DNA of 64,000 nucleotides from Agromyces sp. Soil535 (lineage in GTDB: Bacteria > Actinomycetota > Actinomycetes > Actinomycetales > Microbacteriaceae), in the NCBI RefSeq assembly GCF_001428255.1, contig NZ_LMRW01000012.1, positions 330,715 to 394,714 of the forward strand, written 5' to 3'. The notes under the pieces were generated by a model that was not told the origin of the DNA, ran no database searches, and saw only the letters and a list, made by a program, of their open reading frames with translations. The position numbers were made by a program, and so were the translations under genes. Positions 1-11,405 of the stretch are shown piece after piece; the first letter of the stretch is position 1, and each line of letters begins with the position of its first letter.

Positions 1-698
1 TCGGTCGGGTCGTGGGTGCGTCGTCGCAGCTGCGCTCGGCGCTCACCGACAACGAGGCGGATGTCGCGCAGAAGCGCGCGCTCGTGCAGGCGGTCTTCGG
101 CTCGAAGATCTCCGCAGAAGCGGTCGCGCTGCTCATCGCCGCCGCCTCGAGCCGCTGGTCGAGCGGCGAGGACTTCCTCGCCGGCGTCGAGGAGATCGGC
201 TATCGCGTCGCCGCCGAGTCGGGGCCCGATGGCGTCGACATCGACGCGGAGCTGTTCGCGTTCGAGCGCACCGTCGCATCCGACTCGGAGCTCGAGCTCG
301 CGCTCGGCAGCAAGCTGAGCCCGACCGCCTCCAAGACGAAGCTCGTCGACCGCCTGCTCGTCGGCAAGGCGACGCCGCAGACGGTCGCGATCGTGCGTCA
401 TCTCGTGCAGCAGCCGCGCGGCCGCCGCATCGGCGCGGCGCTGCGACACGCGGCATCCGTCGTCGCCGACCAGCGCGGTTTCGACGTCGCGACGGTCACG
501 ACCGCCCGGCCGCTCACGGCCGCGCAGCTCGGCCGCCTCGAGCAGGGCATCGCCGCGCAGGCGGGCCGTCGTGTTCGGTTCGACACCATCGTCGACCCCG
601 CCGTGATCGGCGGTGTCCGCGTGCAGATCGGCGACGACGTCATCGACGGGAGCGTCGCCAGCCGCCTCAGCTCGCTGAGGCAGAAGCTTGCCGGCTGA
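1..698 (+). CDS. atpH: ATP synthase F1 delta subunit, 5' partial
   Basis: The delta subunit forms part of the peripheral stalk that holds the F1 head to the membrane part of the ATP synthase. The reading frame is open to the left edge, so the true start lies upstream; about 230 residues are visible. The C-terminal part, with a conserved GGxRVQIGDDVIDGS stretch at 612-650, is typical of the OSCP/delta family. Actinobacterial delta subunits carry an N-terminal extension compared with the 177-residue E. coli protein, and the length here agrees with that. It is followed 76 bp later by atpA, the usual order delta-alpha-gamma-beta-epsilon. The F0 genes should lie left of the window. Apart from the truncation it looks intact. 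Confidence 0.95.
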   Translation, partial: GRVVGASSQLRSALTDNEADVAQKRALVQAVFGSKISAEAVALLIAAASSRWSSGEDFLAGVEEIGYRVAAESGPDGVDIDAELFAFERTVASDSELELALGSKLSPTASKTKLVDRLLVGKATPQTVAIVRHLVQQPRGRRIGAALRHAASVVADQRGFDVATVTTARPLTAAQLGRLEQGIAAQAGRRVRFDTIVDPAVIGGVRVQIGDDVIDGSVASRLSSLRQKLAG

Positions 699-774
699 CG
701 CCGGATGAAACGACCGGCGTCCCGCGCCGCGACACACCAGTAGCTGTACAACCGGTACAGAAAAGGGAAAGACA

Positions 775-2415
775 ATGGCAGAACTCTCCATCAGCCCCGA
801 CGAGATCCGTTCGGCTCTCTCGGAGTTCGTCTCGTCGTACGAGCCGGGCCAGGCGCAGAAGACCGAGGTCGGGTACGTCACCGACACGGCCGACGGCATC
901 GCGCACGTCGAGGGCCTTCCCTCGGTCATGGCGAACGAGCTCATCCGCTTCGCCGACGGCACGCTCGGCCTCGCGCTGAACCTCGACGAGGACGAGATCG
1001 GCGTCGTCGTGCTGGGCGAGTTCGCCGGCATCGAGGAGGGCATGGAGGTGACCCGCACGGGCGAGGTCCTCTCGGTCCCCGTCGGCGAGGGTTACCTCGG
1101 CCGTGTCGTCGACCCGCTCGGCAACCCGATCGACGGCCTCGGCGAGATCACCGGCATCGAGGGCCTGCGTGCCCTCGAACTGCAGGCGCCCGGCGTCATG
1201 CAGCGCAAGTCGGTGCACGAGCCGCTGCAGACGGGTATCAAGGCCATCGACGCGATGATCCCGGTCGGCCGCGGCCAGCGGGAGCTCATCATCGGCGACC
1301 GCCAGACCGGCAAGACCGCCATCGCGATCGACACGATCATCAACCAGAAGGCGAACTGGGAGTCGGGCGACCCGAACAAGCAGGTTCGCTGCATCTACGT
1401 GGCCATCGGGCAGAAGGGCTCGACGATCGCCTCAGTGAAGGGCGCCCTGGAGGACGCCGGCGCCATGCAGTACACCACCATCGTCGCCGCTCCGGCTTCC
1501 GACCCCGCCGGCTTCAAGTACCTCGCGCCGTACACCGGCTCGGCCATCGGCCAGCACTGGATGTACGACTCCAAGCACGTCCTCATCATCTTCGACGACC
1601 TGTCGAAGCAGGCCGAGGCGTACCGTGCGGTCTCGCTCCTCCTCCGCCGCCCGCCGGGCCGCGAGGCCTACCCGGGTGACGTGTTCTACCTGCACTCGCG
1701 CCTGCTCGAACGTTGCGCCAAGCTCTCCGACGAGCTCGGCGCCGGCTCGATGACCGGTCTGCCGATCATCGAGACGAAGGCGAACGACGTCTCGGCGTAC
1801 ATCCCCACCAACGTGATCTCGATCACCGACGGGCAGATCTTCCTGCAGTCGGACCTCTTCAACGCGAACCAGCGTCCCGCGGTCGACGTCGGCATCTCGG
1901 TGTCGCGAGTCGGCGGTGACGCCCAGGTCAAGTCGATCAAGAAGGTCTCGGGCACGCTGAAGATCGAGCTCGCCCAGTACCGCTCGCTCGAGGCGTTCGC
2001 GATGTTCGCGAGCGACCTGGATGCCGCGAGCCGTCGTCAGCTCGCCCGCGGCGCGCGCCTCACGGAGCTGCTGAAGCAGCCGCAGTACTCGCCGTACCCC
2101 GTCGAGGAGCAGGTCGTCTCGATCTGGGCCGGCACGAACGGCAAGCTCGACGAGGTCCCCGTCGAGGACATCCTGCGCTTCGAGCGCGAGTTCCTCGACT
2201 ACCTCGGTCGCAACACCGAGGTGCTCTCGACGCTGCGCGACACCAACGTCCTCTCCGACGAGACGGTCGCGACGCTCGAGACCGAGGTCGACAGGTTCAA
2301 GCTCGAGTTCCAGACTGGAGAGGGCAAGCCCCTCGCCTCCGTCGGGCGCGAGGAGTTCGAGGCGATCGCCGTCGAGGACGTCAACCAGGAGAAGATCGTC
2401 AAGGCCCGCCGCTAG
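775..2415 (+). CDS. atpA: ATP synthase F1 alpha subunit
   Basis: Non-catalytic nucleotide-binding subunit of the F1 hexamer at the cytoplasmic membrane face. The protein has 546 residues, the usual actinobacterial length. The Walker A loop is GDRQTGKT at residues 174-181. The family stretch around the adenine site ([20 protein letters not shown], near residues 297-316) is complete. The ATG start is preceded by a purine-rich site (AAAGGGAAAG) about 6-15 nt upstream. It lies between atpH and atpG with short gaps (76 and 43 bp), so all are probably co-transcribed. No frameshift or missing motif was seen. Confidence 0.99.
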   Translation: MAELSISPDEIRSALSEFVSSYEPGQAQKTEVGYVTDTADGIAHVEGLPSVMANELIRFADGTLGLALNLDEDEIGVVVLGEFAGIEEGMEVTRTGEVLSVPVGEGYLGRVVDPLGNPIDGLGEITGIEGLRALELQAPGVMQRKSVHEPLQTGIKAIDAMIPVGRGQRELIIGDRQTGKTAIAIDTIINQKANWESGDPNKQVRCIYVAIGQKGSTIASVKGALEDAGAMQYTTIVAAPASDPAGFKYLAPYTGSAIGQHWMYDSKHVLIIFDDLSKQAEAYRAVSLLLRRPPGREAYPGDVFYLHSRLLERCAKLSDELGAGSMTGLPIIETKANDVSAYIPTNVISITDGQIFLQSDLFNANQRPAVDVGISVSRVGGDAQVKSIKKVSGTLKIELAQYRSLEAFAMFASDLDAASRRQLARGARLTELLKQPQYSPYPVEEQVVSIWAGTNGKLDEVPVEDILRFEREFLDYLGRNTEVLSTLRDTNVLSDETVATLETEVDRFKLEFQTGEGKPLASVGREEFEAIAVEDVNQEKIVKARR

Positions 2416-4833
<2,418 letters not shown>

Positions 4834-4835
4834 GC

Positions 4836-5096
4836 ATGGCCGCCCTCAACGTGAGCGTCGTCTCGGCCGACCAGGAAGTATGGTCGGGCGAGGCGGCCAT
4901 GGTGGTCGCCCGCACGGTGGAAGGCGAGATCGGCATCCTGCCGGGTCACGAGCCCATGCTCGCGATCCTCGCGGGTGGTGAGGTGCGCGTGACGCTGCCC
5001 GGTGGCGAGAAGATCACCGCGAGGGCGGAGGAGGGGTTCCTCTCGGTGCATTCGGACGCCGTGCAGGTGGTCGCCTCCCGAGCGGAACTCGCCTGA
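4836..5096 (+). CDS. atpC: ATP synthase F1 epsilon subunit, short form
   Basis: Rotor foot subunit joining gamma to the c-ring. The start ATG 4836 lies 2 nt after the atpD stop. An upstream GTG in frame at 4803 is inside atpD and is unlikely. The 86 residues cover the N-terminal beta-sandwich (VSVVSADQEVWSGEA through GEIGILPGHEPML). The sequence ends where the C-terminal two-helix hairpin would begin, so the domain that in E. coli (about 139 residues) inhibits ATP hydrolysis is absent. Short epsilon subunits occur in related actinobacteria, so this is probably not a truncation. It is the last gene of the atp operon. Confidence 0.97.
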   Translation: MAALNVSVVSADQEVWSGEAAMVVARTVEGEIGILPGHEPMLAILAGGEVRVTLPGGEKITARAEEGFLSVHSDAVQVVASRAELA

Positions 5097-5106
5097 GGGG
5101 TGCCGG

Positions 5107-5679
5107 ATGCAGGGGGAGCAACCGATCGAACGTCAATTCGGTGACCTGAGCGTCACCCAGCTCATCGTCATGGCCGGGTTGCCGGGAGCGGGCAAGTCGA
5201 CGATCGCCGAGATCGTGGGTGCCCGTCTCGGCGCCACGGTCGTGTCGGTCGACCCGATCGAGTCGGCGATCCTGCGTGCCGGGATCGACAACGACCAGCC
5301 GACGGGCCTGGCGGCGTACCTCGTGGCCGAGGAGATCGCCGAGAAGGAGCTCGAGTCGGGACGCACGGTCATCGTCGACGCCGTGAACGCCGCCGAGGCC
5401 GCGCGCCTGCAGTGGCGCGACCTCGCGGCCCGTGCCGACGTGCGACTCCGCGTGATCGAGGTCGTGTGCTCCGACGAGGACGTGCACCGCGCGCGGCTCG
5501 AGAAGCACAAGCGCGGCCTGCCGCACCTCGAGGAGATCACGTGGCGTGCCGTCGAGCAGAGCCTCGAGGGGTACGCACCGTGGACGGGCCCATCGTCGGC
5601 GTTGCCGCGCGTCACGATCGACAGCGTCGAGTCGCTCGGGTCGAACGTCGACTCGGTGCTCGCGTTCATCGGCTCGTAG
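5107..5679 (+). CDS. P-loop kinase-like ATPase (AAA_33 type)
   Basis: A 190-residue protein with a Walker A motif GLPGAGKST at residues 23-31, then an SVDPIESAIL segment and a VIVDAVN segment, the arrangement of the small AAA_33/zeta-like kinase family. The substrate is unknown; relatives phosphorylate small molecules or polynucleotides. ATG 5107 was chosen because it lies 10 nt after the atpC stop and gives a normal N terminus. A second in-frame ATG at 5170 would begin just before the P-loop and cannot be excluded. Its stop TAG directly abuts the ATG of the next gene, so the two are probably co-translated. It may read through from the atp operon. Confidence 0.8.
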   Translation: MQGEQPIERQFGDLSVTQLIVMAGLPGAGKSTIAEIVGARLGATVVSVDPIESAILRAGIDNDQPTGLAAYLVAEEIAEKELESGRTVIVDAVNAAEAARLQWRDLAARADVRLRVIEVVCSDEDVHRARLEKHKRGLPHLEEITWRAVEQSLEGYAPWTGPSSALPRVTIDSVESLGSNVDSVLAFIGS

Positions 5680-6444
5680 ATGCTCCTGCTCCTGCTGCCG
5701 CCGTCGGAGACCAAGCGCGAAGGCGGGCACCACGGCCCCCTTGATCTCGCCGCGCTCTCGTACCCCGAGCTCACCGCCGCGCGCGCCGCCCTCCTGGAGC
5801 GGGTGGTGACCCTCGCCGACGATCGCGACCTCGCCATGCGGGCGCTCAAGCTCGGGCCACGGCAGGCGGCCGAAGTGGAGCGGAACCGACTGCTGCTCGA
5901 GAGCCCGACGATGCCGGCGATCGACCGCTACACGGGCGTGCTCTTCGACGCGCTGGACGCCTCGAGCCTCGACGCCGAAGCCCGTTCGTTCGCCGGCGAT
6001 ACCGTCGTCGTGCACTCGGCGTTGTTCGGGCTGGTGGGCGCGCTCGATCCGATCCCCGCGTACCGGCTGTCGCACGACTCGCGCGTGCCCGACCTGCCAC
6101 TCCGCCGGTTCTGGCGCGAGCCGCTCTCGGCGCGCCTCGCCGCCGAGCGGGGCGTGATCCTCGATCTCAGGTCCGAGGGGTATGCGGACCTGGGGCCAGC
6201 TCCGGCCCGCGACGACAGCGTGTTCGTGCGGGTCGTCTCGGTCGATCGCGACGGCCGTCGGCGCGCGCTGAACCACTTCAACAAGCAGGCGAAGGGCCGG
6301 TTCACGCGCTCATACCTCGAGGCTCGGCCCGAAGTGACCTCGCTCGCCGAGCTCATCGCCTGGGCCGAGGACGCGGGCTTCCGCCTCGACCTCCGCGCCG
6401 CCCAGGAGCGCGGCGGCCTTCGCGAGCTCGAGCTCGTCGCCTGA
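5680..6444 (+). CDS. yaaA: YaaA family protein (peroxide stress / DUF328)
   Basis: 254 residues beginning LLLLLPPSETK, the diagnostic N terminus of the YaaA/DUF328 family, and ending with the family's basic region (ALNHFNKQAKGRF near residues 193-205). In E. coli YaaA lowers free iron during hydrogen peroxide stress and binds DNA; that role is known for the family and only inferred here. The start ATG follows the upstream stop codon with no gap. The gene is convergent with tag, with only 15 bp between, and no clear terminator hairpin was seen in that gap. Confidence 0.85.
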   Translation: MLLLLLPPSETKREGGHHGPLDLAALSYPELTAARAALLERVVTLADDRDLAMRALKLGPRQAAEVERNRLLLESPTMPAIDRYTGVLFDALDASSLDAEARSFAGDTVVVHSALFGLVGALDPIPAYRLSHDSRVPDLPLRRFWREPLSARLAAERGVILDLRSEGYADLGPAPARDDSVFVRVVSVDRDGRRRALNHFNKQAKGRFTRSYLEARPEVTSLAELIAWAEDAGFRLDLRAAQERGGLRELELVA

Positions 6445-6459
6445 GGGTCGGCAAACGTA

Positions 6460-7086
6460 TCAGACGAACCCTCGAACGGGCGTGGCGAGCCGGTCGGCGG
6501 TCGACGTGGCGCGGAAGCATCCGGCGAGGTGATCGTCGACCATGCCGGCGGCCTGCATGAGTGCGTACATCGTGGTGGGGCCGACGAAGCGGAACCCGCG
6601 CTTGCGGAGGTCCTTGCTCATCGCCGTGGACTCCGGCGTCGTCGCCGGCACCTCGGCGTAGGACGCGGGTGAGGACGCGCGAGCCGGAGGCGCGAAGCTC
6701 CAGAGGAGCTCGTCGAGGGGAACGTCGAGCGCGAGCGTCGCCCTGGCATTCTGGATGGCGGCCTCGATCTTGCCGCGGTGCCGGATGATGCGGGCGTCGC
6801 CGAGCAGTCGCTCCACGTCGGCCTCGGTCATGGCGGCGACGCGTTGGACGTCGAACCCGTGGAACACGTCGCGGAAGGCCGGACGTCGTCGAAGGATGGT
6901 GATCCACGACAGCCCCGCCTGGAAGCCCTCGAGGCACACCTTCTCGAAGAGGCGCACGGGGTCGTACTGCGGGGTGCCCCACTCCTCGTCGTGGTAGCGG
7001 CGGTACTCGGGGTCGGTCGAACCCCACGCGCAGCGCGTGACGCCGTCGTCGCCGGTGACGAGCTCTGCTGGCGGCACGACGCTCAC
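6460..7086 (-). CDS. tag: DNA-3-methyladenine glycosylase I
   Basis: Removes 3-methyladenine from alkylated DNA in base excision repair. The 208-residue protein shows the Tag family signature: RCAWGSTDPEYRRYHDEEWG at the N terminus, then LFEKVCLEGFQAGLSWITIL, then GFRFVGPTTMYALMQAAGMV near the C terminus. The zinc-binding cysteine near the N terminus is present. GTG 7086 was chosen: it overlaps the upstream ogt stop by four bases (GTGA) and gives a family-like N terminus, whereas the longer open frame lies inside ogt. It forms a two-gene alkylation repair operon with ogt. Confidence 0.95.
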   Translation of the reverse strand: MSVVPPAELVTGDDGVTRCAWGSTDPEYRRYHDEEWGTPQYDPVRLFEKVCLEGFQAGLSWITILRRRPAFRDVFHGFDVQRVAAMTEADVERLLGDARIIRHRGKIEAAIQNARATLALDVPLDELLWSFAPPARASSPASYAEVPATTPESTAMSKDLRKRGFRFVGPTTMYALMQAAGMVDDHLAGCFRATSTADRLATPVRGFV

Positions 7087-7574
7087 GCGGCGAAGCCGAT
7101 CTGCTCGTGCCCGAGGAGCCAGAGCTTGGTGGGGATGCCGTCGCCGCCCGAGTAGCCGGTGATGCGCCCGTCGGAGGCGAGCACGCGGTGGCACCCGACG
7201 ATGATCGGGATGGGGTTCGCGCCGACGGCGCCGCCGATGGCGCGGGCGGATCCGGGCTTGCCCACGGCGGCGGCGAGCGCGCCGTACGAGGTCGCCTCAC
7301 CCCATCCGAGTCGTTCGAGCTCGGCCCACACGGCTTGCTGGAACGGGGTGCCCGTGAGCCGCACGGGAACGTCGAACCGGGTGCGGGCTCCGGCGAAGTA
7401 CTCCCGGAGCTGGGTGCGTGCGTCGTCGAGCACGTCGTTCGAGCGCTCGGGCTCCCCGTCGTGGGGGAGTGCGCCCTCGCACTCGATGGAGAGGCCGGTC
7501 ACGGCCGCGTCGTCGCCGACGAGCTCGATGCGGCCGATCGGGCTGTCGAGGCGGGTGATGAACACGTTGGTCAT
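7083..7574 (-). CDS. ogt: Methylated-DNA--protein-cysteine methyltransferase
   Basis: Suicide repair protein that takes the methyl group from O6-methylguanine onto a cysteine. 163 residues. The DNA-binding and catalytic domain carries TPFQQAVWAEL and the active-site segment VGCHRV with Cys128. The usual residue before the cysteine is proline (PCHRV); here it is glycine, a variant seen in some actinobacterial members and not expected to abolish activity. ATG 7574 was chosen because the family alignment starts there and a TACGCT -10 hexamer lies exactly 6 nt upstream, suggesting a leaderless transcript. Translationally coupled to tag. Confidence 0.95.
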   Translation of the reverse strand: MTNVFITRLDSPIGRIELVGDDAAVTGLSIECEGALPHDGEPERSNDVLDDARTQLREYFAGARTRFDVPVRLTGTPFQQAVWAELERLGWGEATSYGALAAAVGKPGSARAIGGAVGANPIPIIVGCHRVLASDGRITGYSGGDGIPTKLWLLGHEQIGFAA

Positions 7575-7580
7575 GCTTCG

Positions 7581-7586
7581 AGCGTA
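7581..7586 (-). promoter_or_regulatory. -10 element of a probable leaderless ogt-tag promoter
   Basis: On the minus strand TACGCT lies 6 nt before the ogt ATG. This is the spacing at which actinobacterial transcription would begin on the start codon itself. No convincing -35 box was identified. Confidence 0.5.
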
Positions 7587-7705
7587 GCCGCGGCATCCGA
7601 CATCGACTCGCGGGATTCGGACATCGCGCGCGGATGCCGCAAGACCGCGGGTGTCGAGGACGAGTGACCGTCGTCGTGGTGATCGCGACCCGGCGCGCAG
7701 CCCCA

Positions 7706-7711
7706 TAGGCT
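7706..7711 (+). promoter_or_regulatory. -10 element of a probable leaderless aldo/keto reductase promoter
   Basis: TAGGCT lies 6 nt before ATG 7718, with no Shine-Dalgarno sequence in between. Same geometry as several other genes of the window. Confidence 0.5.
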
Positions 7712-7717
7712 TGGCGG

Positions 7718-8686
7718 ATGACCGATCTCGAGTACCGTTCGCTCGGCCGATCGGGCCTTCGCGTCTCGGCGGTGGGCCTCGGCGGCAACAACTTCGGACG
7801 TCCCGGCACGGCGACCGAGACCCAGCAGGGCACGAACGAGGTCGTCGTCGCCGCCCTCGATGCCGGCGTCAACCTCATCGACACCGCCGACACCTACGGA
7901 CGCGAGTACGGCCTCAGCGAGGCCCTGCTCGGCGAGGCACTCCGCGGCCGGCGCGACGAGGTCGTCATCGCGACCAAGTTCGGGCACGCCGGTATGCCCT
8001 CGCCGCTGCCCGCCTGGGGTGCGCAGGGATCCCGGCGCTACATGCGGCTCGCGGTCGAGGGCTCGCTGCGGCGCCTGCAGACCGACTGGATCGACCTGTA
8101 CCAGCTGCACACGCCCGACCCCGCCACGCCCATCGACGAGACCATCGCGGCACTCGACGACCTGGTACGCGAGGGGAAGGTGCGCTACATCGGCCACTCC
8201 AACCTCAGCGGCTGGCAGATCGCCGAGGCGGAACTCGTCGCCCGCGAGCTCGGCGCGACCCGGTTCATCTCGGCGCAGAACGAGTACAACCTGCTCTCGC
8301 GAGGCGCCGAGGCCGAGGTGCTGCCCGCCGTGCGGCACTTCGGTCTCGGGTTCCTGCCGTACTTCCCCCTGCAGAACGGCCTGCTCACCGGCAAGTTCCG
8401 CCGCGACGAGCAGCCGGCCGACACCCGCATCATGCGCCAGCGGCGGCACCTCGTCGACGACGCGCCCTGGGATATCCTCGACCGATACCGTGCCTTCGCC
8501 GAGGCCCGCGGCATCACGATGCTCGAGGCGACGTTCGGATGGCTCCTCGCGCAGCCGGCCCTCGCGAGCGTGATCGCCGGCACCACCCGGCCGGAGCAGA
8601 TCCGCCAGAACGCGGCTGCCGGGAGCGCCTGGCGGCCGAGTGCGGCGGAGGCCGCCGAGATCTCGGAGCTGTTCTCGATGCGCTGA
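7718..8686 (+). CDS. Aldo/keto reductase
   Basis: NADPH-dependent (beta/alpha)8-barrel oxidoreductase of 322 residues. The catalytic tetrad is visible as Asp55, Tyr60 (LIDTADTYG), Lys87 (ATKFGH) and His131 (LYQLHTPD). The sequence resembles the YajO/Tas-like, potassium-channel-beta-like branch that handles various aldehydes and ketones. The physiological substrate cannot be told from sequence. Transcribed divergently from ogt-tag. The stop is followed by a strong hairpin at 8710-8760. Confidence 0.9.
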   Translation: MTDLEYRSLGRSGLRVSAVGLGGNNFGRPGTATETQQGTNEVVVAALDAGVNLIDTADTYGREYGLSEALLGEALRGRRDEVVIATKFGHAGMPSPLPAWGAQGSRRYMRLAVEGSLRRLQTDWIDLYQLHTPDPATPIDETIAALDDLVREGKVRYIGHSNLSGWQIAEAELVARELGATRFISAQNEYNLLSRGAEAEVLPAVRHFGLGFLPYFPLQNGLLTGKFRRDEQPADTRIMRQRRHLVDDAPWDILDRYRAFAEARGITMLEATFGWLLAQPALASVIAGTTRPEQIRQNAAAGSAWRPSAAEAAEISELFSMR

Positions 8687-8709
8687 CTCGTCCTCGACAC
8701 GAGTCCGGC

Positions 8710-8760
8710 GGCGGCATCCGTCACCGTGCGAGCACCTCGACCTCGATGACGGATGCCGCC
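8710..8760 (+). terminator. Hairpin with 14-bp arms after the aldo/keto reductase gene
   Basis: GGCGGCATCCGTCA (8710-8723) and its exact complement TGACGGATGCCGCC (8747-8760) enclose a 23-nt loop. There is no T-run, as usual in high-GC actinobacteria. The arms contain the genome-typical GCGGCATCC / GGATGCCGC 9-mer. Confidence 0.65.
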
Positions 8761-8776
8761 GCGGCACGCTGTGGGC

Positions 8777-9973
8777 ATGACCACCATCATCCGCGCCGCC
8801 GGTGCGCACGACCTGCTGGCGATCGTGCCGGTGCTCGCGGGCTTCGTGCCCGAGCGCTCGATCGTCTGCGTCGCGTTCCGCGGCACCCGTTCGGCCGGCG
8901 TACTGCGTCACGACCTTCCCCGTCGCGCCAGGGACCGGGCGGCGCTCGTCACCGCGATCGTCGGCACGCTCTGCCGGATGCCGGGCGTCGACGCCGTGGT
9001 GCCGATCGCCTACACCGACGCGACGTTCGCGGGCTCCCGCGGGCTCCCGGAGCGCGGGGTGCTGTCGCTGCTCGTCCGGCGCGCGGAGCAGGCCGGCTTC
9101 GCCGTGCGCGACGCACTGTGCCGGGCTGCCGATGCCTGGGGATCGCTCCTCGACCCGGCCACGCCGACGACGGGGCATCCGCTGTGCATGATCGACGAGA
9201 GTCCGGCTGCCGGCCGCGTGCCAGACCACGGTCGGCCCCTGGCGGCCGCCGCGGCCGCGGGCCGGCTGCCCGAACGCGATGAGGCCGCCGCGGCCGTGAT
9301 CGCAGCCGAGCTCGCGGCCTTCGCCGACCTCTCGCGCAGTGCAGTCCAGCTCGACCGGCTCGGCGCTGATGCCGATCCGGTGACGCTCGTGGAGGCGCTG
9401 CTCCGGCCCGGCGCCGACCGGCAGCCTCCGGTGCGGGTGGCGTGGTTCCTCCATCTCGCGGATCGGCCCGCCATCCGCGACGCGATGATGCTCCAACTGG
9501 CATTCGGCCAGGTGGTGGGAGAGGCCGCACACGACGATGCGGTGGAGACGGCGTCGAGGGCCGCGCGCCGCGGCGAGACGGTCGACGACCTCGTGCGGCG
9601 GGAGCTCGTCGAGGGCCAGGAAGACGCCGTGTCCGAACTGCTCGGGCGCCTCCTGCTCGGCCAGTCGAGCCTTCGTCCAGAGCATGGACGCGTGGAACGC
9701 GGGCTCGACCTCGCGCGATGGGCCGCCGCGCATGCACCGGTGGAGCTGCGTGCCGCCCCGCTCTGCATCGCCGCGTGGCTGGCGTGGGCGCTCGGCCGGG
9801 GCTCGGCAGCGGGGGCACTCGTCGACCAGGCCGTCGCGGTCGCCCCCGGCCACTCGATGGCGGCGCTCCTCTCGGCGTTCATCGGGAGCGGCGCCCTGCC
9901 CGAATGGGCGTTTGCGGAGCAGCCCGACGCCGGTCGCGACGACCGGTCGGAGCGTGACGTCAGTGACCGGTGA
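8777..9973 (+). CDS. DUF4192 domain-containing protein
   Basis: 398 residues, starting MTTIIRAAGAHDLLAIVPVLAGFVPERSIVCVAF in outline. This hydrophobic opening, in which the protein asks for its own 'policy' sequence LLAIVPxLxGFxPxxS, is the hallmark of the actinobacterial DUF4192 family. The family's function is unknown. The remainder is Ala/Arg-rich, with a helical repeat-like second half (GLDLARWAAAHAPVELRAAP near residue 310). ATG 8777 fits the family N terminus; a CACGCT hexamer 6 nt upstream may be a weak -10. The 3' end overlaps the convergent amine oxidase gene by 14 bp. Confidence 0.75.
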   Translation: MTTIIRAAGAHDLLAIVPVLAGFVPERSIVCVAFRGTRSAGVLRHDLPRRARDRAALVTAIVGTLCRMPGVDAVVPIAYTDATFAGSRGLPERGVLSLLVRRAEQAGFAVRDALCRAADAWGSLLDPATPTTGHPLCMIDESPAAGRVPDHGRPLAAAAAAGRLPERDEAAAAVIAAELAAFADLSRSAVQLDRLGADADPVTLVEALLRPGADRQPPVRVAWFLHLADRPAIRDAMMLQLAFGQVVGEAAHDDAVETASRAARRGETVDDLVRRELVEGQEDAVSELLGRLLLGQSSLRPEHGRVERGLDLARWAAAHAPVELRAAPLCIAAWLAWALGRGSAAGALVDQAVAVAPGHSMAALLSAFIGSGALPEWAFAEQPDAGRDDRSERDVSDR

Positions 9974-11405
9974 GCGGAGCGAGCAGCCGCGCCGTCAGCG
10001 ACGGTCGCCTCGTGACGCGCTCCTCGAGGTCGGCGACCTGCATGCCGAGGATGCCGAGGTTCGCGCCCGCGAAACGCAGCGGCTCGGGCTCCCACAACGG
10101 CGATCGGTGGTTCGCCCAGGCGAGTGCGGTGAGCTCGGTCTCGCGGCCGAGCACGAGATCGGCCAGGGTGCGACCCGCGAGGTTCGTCGTCGAGAGGCCG
10201 TCGCCCACGTATCCGCCAGCGAAGCCCACGCCCGTCCTGGGGTTGTAGCTCGCGGTCGCGTGCCAGTCGCGGGCCACACCGAGCGGTCCGCCCCAGCGAT
10301 GCGTGAGGCGTGCGTCGCCGATCGCCGGGAAGAGGTCGTGGAGCGCATGGTGGAGGCGGTCGAACACCCCGTCGACGCGTTCGAACGCCGGATCCACCGC
10401 GCTGCCCCAGTGGTAGCGTGCCCCGCGACCGCCGAACGCGAAGCGGTCGTCCGCCGTGCGCTGTCCGTAGACCAGCAGGTGCCGGTAGTCGCTGAACGTC
10501 TGTCCGTGCTCGATGCCGATCTCGTCCCACACGTCGTCGTCGAGCGGCTCGGTGGCGATCATGAGCGAGTACAGCGGAAGGACGCGACGGCGGACGCGGG
10601 GCAGCTGGGAGCCGTACCCCTCGAGCGCGATGATCACGTGCCGCGCCGCGACGGTGCCCTCGACCCGCGAGTCGACGCCGCGGAACCGCACGGTGCCCGC
10701 AGCCCAGTCGAGCACCTCGGTGCGCTCGAACAGCGAGACGCCGAGCGACTCCACGACGTTCGCGAGCCCGCGGACGAGCTTGGCGGGGTGCACGCGTGCG
10801 CACGCGGGATCGAACATCGCGGCGGGTGCGCCGCCGTCGAGCGAGGTGGCGCCGAATCGCGAGCCGGTCGTACGTTCGTCCCAGTACTCGGGGGCGTCCA
10901 CGCCGAACCGTCGCATCTCGGTGACGTCCGCCTTCGCGAAGCCGCGCTGCACGTCGTTGCGCGCGAACACCACGGTGCCGCCCCGTGCGTAGTCGCAATC
11001 GATGCCCTCGAGACTGGTGATGCGGCCGACCTCCTCGACCGTGTCGACCATGGCCCGCCGCATCTCGACGGCCTCGTCGTGGCCGTGCTCGCGCTCGAGG
11101 GAGCCCGGCGACCGCGGGAACAGGGCCGAGCACCAGCCGCCGTTCCGTCCCGACGCCCCGAACCCGGCGATCTCGCGCTCGAGCACGGCGATCCGGAGCC
11201 CGGGGTCGGCCTTCGCGAGCGAGTACGCCGTCCAGAGCGCGGTCAGCCCGCCGCCGACGATGCAGACGTCGAACCGCGCATCCGCGACCAGTGGGGCGCG
11301 TGGGATGAGGTCGTCGTGCCCCGACGACGCGAGGTCGTCGAGCCAGAAGCTCGCGCCGCGATAGGCGGCCGGCGTTCCGTCGGTCGCCTGGTGCAGCCCC
11401 GCCAT
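9960..11405 (-). CDS. FAD-dependent amine oxidase, gamma-glutamylputrescine oxidase-like
   Basis: 481-residue DAO-fold flavoprotein. The Rossmann FAD motif CIVGGGLTALWTAYSLAK is near residue 48, and GFGASGRNGGWCSALFPRSP marks the PuuB/OrdL-type branch that oxidises amines such as gamma-glutamylputrescine. A C-terminal GVGFAGGYVGDGLSTTNLAGRT segment contacts FAD in this family. It overlaps the upstream aminotransferase by one base (TGATG), so the two are coupled. With the aminotransferase, aldehyde dehydrogenase, pot-type transporter and gabT nearby, a role in polyamine breakdown is likely. No puuA-like glutamylputrescine synthetase lies in the window, so the real substrate is open. Confidence 0.85.
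   Translation of the reverse strand: MAGLHQATDGTPAAYRGASFWLDDLASSGHDDLIPRAPLVADARFDVCIVGGGLTALWTAYSLAKADPGLRIAVLEREIAGFGASGRNGGWCSALFPRSPGSLEREHGHDEAVEMRRAMVDTVEEVGRITSLEGIDCDYARGGTVVFARNDVQRGFAKADVTEMRRFGVDAPEYWDERTTGSRFGATSLDGGAPAAMFDPACARVHPAKLVRGLANVVESLGVSLFERTEVLDWAAGTVRFRGVDSRVEGTVAARHVIIALEGYGSQLPRVRRRVLPLYSLMIATEPLDDDVWDEIGIEHGQTFSDYRHLLVYGQRTADDRFAFGGRGARYHWGSAVDPAFERVDGVFDRLHHALHDLFPAIGDARLTHRWGGPLGVARDWHATASYNPRTGVGFAGGYVGDGLSTTNLAGRTLADLVLGRETELTALAWANHRSPLWEPEPLRFAGANLGILGMQVADLEERVTRRPSLTARLLAPLTGH

Noticed and set aside
7126-7140. GCHR instead of PCHR in the Ogt active site as a sign of inactivation
   Set aside because: The nucleophile cysteine and the following His-Arg are kept, and GCHR is known among bacterial homologues; activity is expected.
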